Below, piece after piece: positions 27,174 to 33,138 of a DNA stretch of 33,138 bases; the stretch's first letter is position 1, and each line of letters opens with the position of its first letter. Made by a program: the position numbers and the translations under genes. The notes below the pieces were generated by a model. It searched no databases and was not told the DNA's origin. It saw nothing but the letters and a program-made list of their open reading frames with translations. Where the stretch lies: positions 1 through 33,138 of the forward strand of contig NZ_NFLJ01000036.1 in the NCBI RefSeq assembly GCF_002160865.1, in the 5' to 3' direction. This DNA is from Massiliimicrobium timonense (GTDB lineage Bacteria; Bacillota_I; Bacilli_A; Erysipelotrichales; Coprobacillaceae).

Positions 27174-27239
27174 ACACAAATAAAAAAGATGTTTTTTGAT
27201 TTTCTATTTACATATTTTGACGAGTATGTTAATATAATG

Positions 27240-27364
27240 GCAATGAGGGAGTAGTCTCACAATATGTGTGATGTAATCAACAATCGCGAATAATTTATTA
27301 TTCTGGTGCATCTTAAAGACAAGACTCGTTAAAGAATACAATCTTTAGCGAACTTGTCTTTTTT
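27240..27364 (+). ncRNA. yybP-ykoY manganese riboswitch with terminator platform
   Basis: The leader contains the GAGGGAGTAG start, an ATCAACAA strand, a hairpin and CTGGTGCATCTT, followed by TTTAGCGA near the 3' side. These fit the yybP-ykoY class, which binds Mn2+ and turns genes on. The 3' part forms a long terminator hairpin, so Mn2+ binding should prevent termination. The gene downstream is a P-type cation ATPase, a known member of this regulon. A -10-like TATAAT sits at 27233-27238, but its -35 is unclear. Exact boundaries and base pairs were not folded by program. Confidence 0.8.
27315..27364 (+). terminator. Regulated terminator of the riboswitch
   Basis: The outer stem AAAGACAAG/CTTGTCTTT (27315-27323 with 27353-27361) continues into an inner 10-bp stem (27326-27335 with 27342-27351). 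The 3' arm is followed by a T-run ending at 27364. The 5' arm overlaps the aptamer 3' side, as in an ON-switch. Confidence 0.8.
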
Positions 27365-27396
27365 GTTTGTTGAAGATGATGAATGGAGGAAAAAAT

Positions 27397-29970
27397 ATGT
27401 ATTATCAAAAAAGTATTGAAGAAACATTAAAAGAAACCCATACAACTGTGGAAGGCTTATCTTCACAAGAAGCAAGTCATCGACAAGCTAAGTATGGAAA
27501 AAATGAACTTGCTGAAAAGAAAAAAGAAAGTCCGTTTTTGATTTTCTTAAAACAGTTTCAAGATTTACTTGTTATTATTTTAATTATTGCAGCGATTATT
27601 TCTGGTTTAAGTGGACAGCTGGAAAGTACTTTTGTTATTGTGGCAGTGATTATTGTCAATGCGATTTTAGGAACTGTTCAGACATTAAAAGCTGAAAAAT
27701 CATTAGAAAGTTTAAAGAAACTTTCAATTCCTAAAGTCAAAGTTTTGCGTGATGGACAATTATGTGAATTGAATTCTAATGAATTGACAATTGGCGATAT
27801 TGTCCAGATTGAAGCGGGAGATGTTGTTAGTGGTGATGGACGTATTATTGAATCAGCATCTTTACAGATTAATGAAAGTGCATTGACAGGTGAAGTGGAT
27901 AGTGTTGACAAAACGATTGATACGATTCATGAAGAAGTCATTGTGGGTGATCAAAAAAACATGGCTTTTTCTGGAAGTTTAGTCACAAATGGAACAGGTC
28001 GTTATATTGTCACAAGTATCGGTATGGATACAGAGATTGGAAAAATTGCATCTATGCTTAATGAAGCCAAAGATCGTAAAACACCTTTACAAAAGAGTTT
28101 AGATGATTTTAGTGGAAAATTATCTATTGCAATTATGATTATTTGTGCCATCGTTTTAGCATTAAATCTATTTCTAGCTCATGAATCATTATTAGATGCT
28201 TTAATGATTGCGGTCGCTTTAGCCGTTGCGGCGATTCCAGAAGCTTTAAGTTCAATTGTAACGATTGTATTATCAATGAGTACTCAAAAGATGGTCAAAG
28301 AAAATGCAATTATTAAAAATTTAAATTCGGTTGAAAGTTTAGGTTGTGTATCTGTTATCTGTAGTGATAAAACAGGAACATTAACACAAAACAAAATGAC
28401 ACCACAAACACTTTATTTAAATCAAAAGTTATTAGAAATCAATGAATTAGATAGTCATCAACATGATCATGAAGTTCTTTTAAAAGCTTGTTTATTATGT
28501 AATAATGCAGTTATCAATGGTGATCAAAGAATTGGTGATCCAACAGAATTAGCTCTCATTGATTTAGTGCATATGCATACTCAAAACAATTCTGAATTTA
28601 CAAATTCAGCAATTCGTCAAAATGAATTACCTTTTGATTCTGATCGTAAACTGATGAGTGTTTCATCACTTCACCATCTTTATACAAAAGGAGCTCCAGA
28701 TGTTATCTTACAAAGATGTTCTACTATTTTAATCAATGGACATAAAGAAACATTAACTGAACGTTATAAAAATGAAATTCTACAACAAAATCAAAATTAT
28801 GCCAATGAAGGTTTACGTGTATTAGGTTTTGCATATAAAGATTTTCAAAAAGATGAAATCACTTTAGATGATGAAAATAACTTAACATTTGTCGGTCTGG
28901 TTTCTTTAATGGATCCACCAAGAGTTGAAAGTGCTGATGCTGTTGCAAAATGTAAAATGGCTGGTATTAAACCGATTATGATTACCGGTGACCATGTTGT
29001 GACTGCAAGAAGTATTGCTAAAAAGATTGGTATCTATGAAGATGGCGATTTATCTATTGATGGTCAACAATTAAATCAAATGAGTGACGAAGAACTGGAT
29101 GAAAAATTAACACATATCAGTGTCTATGCCCGTGTTGCTCCTGAGCATAAAATTCGTATTGTCAAAGCATGGCAAAAACGTGGTGACATTGTCGCAATGA
29201 CTGGTGATGGTGTCAATGATGCCCCTGCTTTAAAACAAAGTGATATTGGTGTTGCAATGGGAATTACAGGAACAGAAGTATCTAAAGATGCTGCCAATAT
29301 GATTTTAACAGATGATAATTTCTCAACAATTGTGAAAGCTGTTATTACAGGGCGTAATGTTTATAGAAATATCAAAAACGCTATTAACTATTTATTATCT
29401 GGTAATTTTGCAGGAATTATTTGTGTCTTTATTGCTTCTTTACTATTATTACCAACACCATTTTTCCCAGTACATTTATTATTTATGAACTTAATCACTG
29501 ATTCTCTACCAGCTATTGCGATAGGAATGGAAGCTGGTCGTAATGATGTCTTAAAAGAAAAACCTCGTCAAGCAAATGATTCTATTTTAAATAAAACAAC
29601 ATTCTTACAAATCAGTTATGAAGGAATTGTCATTGCTATATGTACAATGTGTGCTTACTTAACAGGATTAAAAGGTGATCCTTTAACAGCATCAACAATG
29701 GCTTTTGCAACAATTTGTTTAGCCCGTTTATTACATGGTTTTAATTGTCGTAGCCATCAACCTCTTACAAAAATTGGTTTCTTTACAAATCGTTCAAGTA
29801 TTATAGCCTTTATTATTGGATTTGGATTACTTCATTTCATCCTATTTGTACCTGCAATGCATGGACTATTCATGATTCATACTATTTCTCTTACACAATT
29901 ATTCATCATTTATGGTTTTGCATTATTACCAACAATTATTATTCAAGCAAGAAAAATGCTTACAAAATAA
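27397..29970 (+). CDS. P-type cation-transporting ATPase (P2A-like), probable Mn2+ exporter
   Basis: The 857-residue P2-type ATPase has a cation-ATPase N-terminal domain, actuator TGEVDSV (164-170), phosphorylation motif CSDKTGT (D324), hinge TGDGVNDAP and about ten helices. Helix 4 carries AAIPEALSS (E282) and helix 6 NLITDSLP, the residues of metal site II. In helix 5 the glutamate of SERCA site I is replaced (YLLSGNFAG), so only one ion site is likely, as in Ca/Mn secretory pumps. With the Mn riboswitch upstream, Mn2+ (or Ca2+) export from the cytoplasm is the best inference. The start is 27397, after GGAGGA. Confidence 0.9.
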   Translation: MYYQKSIEETLKETHTTVEGLSSQEASHRQAKYGKNELAEKKKESPFLIFLKQFQDLLVIILIIAAIISGLSGQLESTFVIVAVIIVNAILGTVQTLKAEKSLESLKKLSIPKVKVLRDGQLCELNSNELTIGDIVQIEAGDVVSGDGRIIESASLQINESALTGEVDSVDKTIDTIHEEVIVGDQKNMAFSGSLVTNGTGRYIVTSIGMDTEIGKIASMLNEAKDRKTPLQKSLDDFSGKLSIAIMIICAIVLALNLFLAHESLLDALMIAVALAVAAIPEALSSIVTIVLSMSTQKMVKENAIIKNLNSVESLGCVSVICSDKTGTLTQNKMTPQTLYLNQKLLEINELDSHQHDHEVLLKACLLCNNAVINGDQRIGDPTELALIDLVHMHTQNNSEFTNSAIRQNELPFDSDRKLMSVSSLHHLYTKGAPDVILQRCSTILINGHKETLTERYKNEILQQNQNYANEGLRVLGFAYKDFQKDEITLDDENNLTFVGLVSLMDPPRVESADAVAKCKMAGIKPIMITGDHVVTARSIAKKIGIYEDGDLSIDGQQLNQMSDEELDEKLTHISVYARVAPEHKIRIVKAWQKRGDIVAMTGDGVNDAPALKQSDIGVAMGITGTEVSKDAANMILTDDNFSTIVKAVITGRNVYRNIKNAINYLLSGNFAGIICVFIASLLLLPTPFFPVHLLFMNLITDSLPAIAIGMEAGRNDVLKEKPRQANDSILNKTTFLQISYEGIVIAICTMCAYLTGLKGDPLTASTMAFATICLARLLHGFNCRSHQPLTKIGFFTNRSSIIAFIIGFGLLHFILFVPAMHGLFMIHTISLTQLFIIYGFALLPTIIIQARKMLTK

Positions 29971-29996
29971 GCAAGTCAAATCGACTTGCTTATTTT
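29964..29996. terminator. Bidirectional terminator after the P-type ATPase
   Basis: A 14-bp perfect stem (29964-29977 with 29983-29996) has a 5-base loop and is A/T-rich at both ends. It overlaps the stop codons of the ATPase and of the convergent small protein gene. Confidence 0.85.
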
Positions 29997-30346
29997 ATTT
30001 CTCCACATTTCTTTAGAATCTTTTCAACAATAGCACAAGCTGGACAATCACAATATTGAGCCCCTTGTGCTTGAATTTCCTTACTATGTACTACAATATC
30101 TTTTGCAGTTTTTTCACCAAAATAATCTTGTCCAGCCTTAGAATCAGCAAAAGCAATTAAATTTTCGATAGGCATAATATCTTCCTTTAATTCAGCAACA
30201 TACTTTTCAGTCATTACTTTTTCATTTTCACTACCAATAGCATTTAACCATTCATTTGCAACATCCTTTAATTCTTGACAACATGTTGGTGTCTTCAATA
30301 ATTCATGAGTAAACTCTACAACTTCATTTAAAATTTCTTTATTCAT
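29990..30346 (-). CDS. Small conserved cysteine-containing protein of unknown function
   Basis: The 118-residue acidic, mostly helical protein has TCCQEL at 21-26 and a C-terminal cysteine cluster CDCPAC near 98-103, with another Cys near the end. Similar small proteins in gut Firmicutes carry the misleading label Hsp90, but nothing here resembles the Hsp90 ATPase. The cysteine pattern suggests a metal or thiol function, which is inference only. AAGGAGG lies upstream of the start at 30346. It is a single gene with a shared terminator, between the ATPase and the Rpn array. Confidence 0.7.
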   Translation of the reverse strand: MNKEILNEVVEFTHELLKTPTCCQELKDVANEWLNAIGSENEKVMTEKYVAELKEDIMPIENLIAFADSKAGQDYFGEKTAKDIVVHSKEIQAQGAQYCDCPACAIVEKILKKCGEIK

Positions 30347-30470
30347 ATTCCTAAATCCTCCTTAAACTCATTTTACACTATTTCTATCAATAAAACATCC
30401 AACAAACAAAAATATTTATAGAATCATCACCACTAAATTATTTTTTTTGTAATTTGTTTAATATTAAGGA
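30347..30470. other. Intergenic gap before the Rpn array
   Basis: AT-rich upstream region of the small cysteine-containing protein gene; only its ribosome binding site is clear. From about 30466 on, the sequence is the start of the 927-bp Rpn repeat unit. Confidence 0.4.
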
Positions 30471-30484
30471 ACGATTATTTATCA

Positions 30485-30513
30485 TATCAAAGGAACTCAA
30501 AGTTCCTTTGATA
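30485..30513 (-). repeat. Stem-loop behind Rpn copy 1
   Basis: TATCAAAGGAACT pairs over 13 bp with AGTTCCTTTGATA across a CAA loop, one base after the gene stop on the minus strand. No T-run follows, so it is not a classical terminator. Confidence 0.8.
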
Positions 30514-30514
30514 G

Positions 30515-30742
30515 TTATGAGTGAATTAACCTGTAGAAATCATTGTAGCTTATATTCAAAAAGATATAATCATCAATCCTTTCTAATTGTGTCTTACTAC
30601 ACTCCTTCACCCATTCAAAGTTTTTGTTTGGAAATTTCTTTAACAACAATTTCATTAATTTTTTAATTTCTCCTCGTTCTTCACCAATATCTTCTCCTTC
30701 TTTTTTTGCTTCATTAATTAATTCTTCTAATGCTTCACACAT
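30515..30742 (-). CDS. Possible intragenic small protein (RpnS-like) in copy 1
   Basis: This 75-residue frame lies inside Rpn copy 1 in the same frame, starting at M201 (MCEALEELIN). AAGGAGG (30753-30759 on the minus strand) stands ten bases before the ATG, with AGAGG in between. It covers the C-terminal helical part without the nuclease domain, as in the known intragenic RpnS antitoxins that block full-length Rpn. Expression is not shown. Confidence 0.45.
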   Translation of the reverse strand: MCEALEELINEAKKEGEDIGEERGEIKKLMKLLLKKFPNKNFEWVKECSKTQLERIDDYIFLNISYNDFYRLIHS

Positions 30743-31342
30743 TGTCCTCTTTCCTCCTTCTTGTTTTTTGAAATAACTGACTCTTTTTTTTAACACTTCA
30801 TAATACATATCATCAGGATTATTGCACAGCATATCATGCATTAGCTTTCCTAATGGTGTTTCATCCTGCATTGATGCATTTAAATAGATGATATGTAACT
30901 TATCTTTAAAAACATTGCCATCTTCTCGATATCTTTGTATATGGTCTAGCATTTTACCATTTTTTAATACATCTTCCTCACATATAAAAACAACATATAT
31001 CTCTGGAAACTCTTTCCATCCTTCTTTTGGATAAGACAAATCACAATCCAATATACTGGCATGATATCTTGCCCTTATAGGTGAGGCATTGTCTTTGTTT
31101 TTTTCTACCTCTATACCTATCACTGCTCCTTCATGCGTATAGACAACAATATCCAATTCCACCGATCGACTGCCTACTTGCTTATGGTCCTCCTGTGTTT
31201 CGAATCTCTTGAGTGAAAACTGTTCACCAAAGATAATCTTCATCAACAGTTCAACACATTGATAATCCTTGAATATCATTCTCATAAAAGTATCATCAAT
31301 AGGTCTTAATTTATTTAATACTTTTAGATATTTCTCATTCAT
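30515..31342 (-). CDS. Rpn-family PD-(D/E)XK nuclease / putative transposase, copy 1
   Basis: The 275-residue protein matches the Rpn family (PDDEXK_2, transposase_31-like), with RPIDDTFMRMIF at the N-terminus. The nuclease core has D64 in VELDIVVY and acidic E78/E80 in GIEVEK, and the SPIRARYHASILD segment follows. The C-terminal third is helical and charged (GEDIGEERGEIKKLMKLLLKKFP). Rpn proteins are DNA endonucleases that stimulate recombination; relatives in E. coli act as toxins with antiphage activity. The start at 31342 follows AAGGAGG by eight bases. An internal start at 30742 with its own ribosome binding site may give a C-terminal small protein. Confidence 0.93.
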   Translation of the reverse strand: MNEKYLKVLNKLRPIDDTFMRMIFKDYQCVELLMKIIFGEQFSLKRFETQEDHKQVGSRSVELDIVVYTHEGAVIGIEVEKNKDNASPIRARYHASILDCDLSYPKEGWKEFPEIYVVFICEEDVLKNGKMLDHIQRYREDGNVFKDKLHIIYLNASMQDETPLGKLMHDMLCNNPDDMYYEVLKKRVSYFKKQEGGKRTMCEALEELINEAKKEGEDIGEERGEIKKLMKLLLKKFPNKNFEWVKECSKTQLERIDDYIFLNISYNDFYRLIHS

Positions 31343-31411
31343 TGATCGTTCCTCCTTTTTGATTTTTATAGTTGATTAAACCTTCAATATTTAAGGAACG
31401 ATTATTTATCT

Positions 31412-31440
31412 TATCAAAGGGATTCAAAGTCCCTTTGATA
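31412..31440 (-). repeat. Stem-loop behind Rpn copy 2
   Basis: Equivalent to the copy 1 stem-loop, with paired changes: AAAGGGATT...AGTCCCTTT against AAAGGAACT...AGTTCCTTT. An A-T pair becomes G-C and one C-G becomes T-G, so the pairing is kept. Confidence 0.75.
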
Positions 31441-31441
31441 G

Positions 31442-31669
31442 TCATGAATGAACTAATTTATAGAAATCACTGTAGCTTATATTCAAAAAGATATAATCAT
31501 CAATCTTTTCTAATTGTGTCTTACTACACTCTTTCACCCATTCAAAGTTTTTGTTTGGAAATTTCTTTAACAACAATTTCATTAATTTTTTAATTTCTCC
31601 TCGTTCTTCACCAATATCTTCTCCTTCTTTTTTTGCTTCATTAATTAGTTCTTCTAATGCTTCACACAT
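31442..31669 (-). CDS. Possible intragenic small protein (RpnS-like) in copy 2
   Basis: 75 residues from M201 of copy 2. The ribosome binding site AAGGAGG ten bases upstream is conserved; only the intermediate AGAGG is changed to AGAAG. Same reasoning as for copy 1. Confidence 0.42.
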   Translation of the reverse strand: MCEALEELINEAKKEGEDIGEERGEIKKLMKLLLKKFPNKNFEWVKECSKTQLEKIDDYIFLNISYSDFYKLVHS

Positions 31670-32269
31670 TGTCTTCTTTCCTCCTTCTTGCTTTTTAAAA
31701 TAACTGACTCTTTTTCTTAACACTTCATAATACATCTCATCAGGATCATTGCACAGCATATCATGCATTAACTTCCCTAATGGTGTTTCATCTTGCATTG
31801 ATGCATTTAAATAGATGATATGTAACTTATCTTTAAAAACATTGCCATCTTCTCGATATCTCTGTATATGGTCTAGCATTTTACCATTTTTTAATACATC
31901 TTCCTCACATATAAAGATAACATACATTTCTGGAAAATGACTCCATTTCTCTTTTGGATAGGACAAATCACAATCCAGTACACTGGCATGATATCTTGCC
32001 CTTATAGGTGAGGCATTGTCTTTGCTTTTTTCAACCTCTATGCCTATGATGACTCCTTCATACGTATAGACAACAATATCCAATTCTACCGATCGACTAA
32101 CCACTTGCTTATGGTCCTCCTGTGTTTCAAATCTCTTGAGTGAAAACTGGTCACCAAAGATAATCTTCATCAACAGTTCAACACATTGATGATCCCTGAA
32201 TATCATTCTCATAAAAGTATCATCAATAGGTCTTAATTTATTTAATACGTTAAGATATTTCTCATTCAT
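31442..32269 (-). CDS. Rpn-family PD-(D/E)XK nuclease / putative transposase, copy 2
   Basis: 275 residues, the same length as copy 1 and nearly identical to it. Differences are scattered (for example KEKWSHFPEMYVIF for KEGWKEFPEIYVVF, and CNDPDEMYYEVLRKR for CNNPDDMYYEVLKKR). The core D64 and the EVEK acidic pair are kept, so the protein should be active. The start at 32269 has the same AAGGAGG site. The spacer to copy 1 is 99 bp and holds no clear promoter, so the array may be co-transcribed or each copy weakly expressed. Confidence 0.93.
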   Translation of the reverse strand: MNEKYLNVLNKLRPIDDTFMRMIFRDHQCVELLMKIIFGDQFSLKRFETQEDHKQVVSRSVELDIVVYTYEGVIIGIEVEKSKDNASPIRARYHASVLDCDLSYPKEKWSHFPEMYVIFICEEDVLKNGKMLDHIQRYREDGNVFKDKLHIIYLNASMQDETPLGKLMHDMLCNDPDEMYYEVLRKRVSYFKKQEGGKKTMCEALEELINEAKKEGEDIGEERGEIKKLMKLLLKKFPNKNFEWVKECSKTQLEKIDDYIFLNISYSDFYKLVHS

Positions 32270-32338
32270 TGATCGTTCCTCCTTTTTGATTTTTATAGTT
32301 GATTAAACCTTCAATATTTAAGGAACGATTATTTATCA

Positions 32339-32367
32339 TATCAAAGGGATTCAAAGTCCCTTTGATA
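32339..32367 (-). repeat. Stem-loop behind Rpn copy 3
   Basis: TATCAAAGGGATT/AGTCCCTTTGATA, identical in form to copy 2, directly after the copy 3 stop. Confidence 0.75.
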
Positions 32368-32368
32368 G

Positions 32369-32632
32369 TCATGAATGAATTAACTTATAGAAATCATTGT
32401 AGCTTATATTCAAAAAGATATAATCATCAATCTTTTCTAATTGCGTTTTACTACACTCCTTCACCCATTCAAAGTTTTTGTTTGGAAATTTCTTTAACAG
32501 CAATTTCATTAATTTTTTAATTTCTCCTCGTTCTTCACCTATTAATTTTCCACGTTCTTCTCCACGTTTTTCACCAATATTTTCACCCTCTTTTTTTGCT
32601 TCAGTAATTAATTCTTCTAATGCTTCACACAT
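32369..32632 (-). CDS. Possible intragenic small protein (RpnS-like) in copy 3
   Basis: 87 residues from the conserved internal ATG, with AAGGAGG ten bases upstream; it is longer than in copies 1 and 2 because it contains the 12-residue insertion. Same reasoning as for copy 1. Confidence 0.42.
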   Translation of the reverse strand: MCEALEELITEAKKEGENIGEKRGEERGKLIGEERGEIKKLMKLLLKKFPNKNFEWVKECSKTQLEKIDDYIFLNISYNDFYKLIHS

Positions 32633-33138
32633 AGTCCTCTTTCCTCCTTCTTGCTTTTTAAAATAACTGACTCTTTTTCTTAAAACCTCATAATACATGT
32701 CATCAGGATCATTACACATCATATCATGCATTAACTTCCCTAATGGTGTTTCATCTTGCATTGATGCATTTAAATAGATAATATGTAACTTATCTTTAAA
32801 TTGTTCCTGCTTGTCAATATAGCGTTCAATATGACTCACTAATCGTTTTGTTTTCAATACATCTTCCTCACATATAAAGACAACATACATCTCTGGAAAA
32901 TGACTCCATTTCTCTCCTGGATAGGACAAATCACAATCCAATATACTGGCATGATATCTTGCCCTTATAGGTGAAGCATTGTCTTTGCTTTTTTCAACCT
33001 CTATACCTATCACTGCTCTTTCATGCGTATAGACAACAATATCCAATTCCACCGATCGACTAACCACTTGCTTATGGTCCTCCTGTGTTTCAAATCTCTT
33101 GAGTGAAAACTGTTCACCAAAGATAATCTTCATCAACA
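32369..33138 (-). CDS. Rpn-family PD-(D/E)XK nuclease, copy 3 (5' end outside the window)
   Basis: The gene enters from the right edge; the first full codon corresponds to L33 of the other copies, so about 32 residues are missing. It agrees closely with copies 1 and 2 except in two places. The segment KTKRLVSHIERYIDKQEQ replaces KNGKMLDHIQRYREDGNV with no length change. Near the C-terminus a 12-residue insertion of GEERG-like charged repeats appears. The nuclease residues are intact. The sharp local divergence suggests recombination with another Rpn gene. Confidence 0.92.
   Translation of the reverse strand, partial: LMKIIFGEQFSLKRFETQEDHKQVVSRSVELDIVVYTHERAVIGIEVEKSKDNASPIRARYHASILDCDLSYPGEKWSHFPEMYVVFICEEDVLKTKRLVSHIERYIDKQEQFKDKLHIIYLNASMQDETPLGKLMHDMMCNDPDDMYYEVLRKRVSYFKKQEGGKRTMCEALEELITEAKKEGENIGEKRGEERGKLIGEERGEIKKLMKLLLKKFPNKNFEWVKECSKTQLEKIDDYIFLNISYNDFYKLIHS

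Larger units (their letters stand above)
30466..33138. repeat. Tandem array of Rpn gene units, 927-bp period
   Basis: Three direct repeats, each made of a stem-loop, a Rpn gene and the spacer. Matching landmarks (AAGGAACGATTATTTATC at 30466, 31393 and 32320; stops at 30515, 31442 and 32369) are exactly 927 bp apart for the first two intervals. Copy 3 carries a 36-bp insertion and continues past the right edge. Confidence 0.97.

Noticed and set aside
27217-27238. TTGACG-TATAAT as the riboswitch promoter
   Set aside because: The spacing is 10 bp, too short. TTTACA at 27207-27212 gives 20 bp. The -10 box may be right, but the -35 is not settled.
30485-30513. Rho-independent terminator of Rpn copy 1
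   Set aside because: The stem is strong, but on the minus strand it is followed by TGATAAATAATCG without a T-run.
30454-32520. Three similar 70-73-residue plus-strand frames opposite the ends of the Rpn genes
   Set aside because: They repeat only because the Rpn genes do. They lack good ribosome binding sites and have the composition of an antisense shadow.

Overview
The window is AT-rich, with strong AGGAGG-type ribosome binding sites, compact operons and many U-tract terminators. Together with RNA polymerase delta (RpoE), an argS locus arranged as in Firmicutes, a manganese (yybP-ykoY type) riboswitch and tandem Rpn nucleases, this points to a low-GC Firmicute, most likely a gut member of the Erysipelotrichia. 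The taxon is my inference from style and gene content; no marker gene here settles it.

Left part (1-5600): the 5' end of a PHP/histidinol-phosphatase-like gene (minus strand, cut by the edge) faces a shortened MFS transporter and a translationally coupled SDR dehydrogenase. A decayed stretch follows (about 1470-3000) with an unidentified coding fragment, an aldo/keto reductase relic and an inactivated IS1595-type transposase. Then come a DUF362 protein, a Cof-type HAD phosphatase and a Nim/pyridoxamine-oxidase-like gene interrupted by one in-frame TAA.

Middle part (5600-19240, all minus strand): a GH1 6-phospho-beta-glucosidase with its own promoter; an ABC exporter unit (beta-propeller-like lipoprotein, ATPase, two-halves-in-one permease); an OmpR-type response regulator, histidine kinase and membrane-anchored protein in overlapping frames; glycerol kinase followed by a small Ig-like lipoprotein; and a tightly overlapping operon of alpha/beta hydrolase, 3-dehydroquinate dehydratase (aroD), HD-domain hydrolase and Gx-type transporter. 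The regulator/kinase genes directly precede the lipoprotein/ABC genes, so a sense-and-export module is plausible.

Right part (19240-33138): a solitary AlbA_2/Schlafen-like regulator carries a perfect 21-bp in-frame tandem repeat in its linker. A DUF1934-cls-argS-rpoE housekeeping group (minus) diverges from a class A penicillin-binding protein (plus). A Mn-riboswitch-controlled P-type cation ATPase follows, then a small cysteine-containing protein. The window ends in three tandem Rpn-family PD-(D/E)XK nuclease genes with a 927-bp period. Each holds a conserved internal Shine-Dalgarno and ATG that could produce a C-terminal small protein, as in the known RpnL/RpnS toxin-antitoxin arrangement. 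The copies show mosaic divergence and are separated by a conserved stem-loop. This array is the most interesting part of the window.
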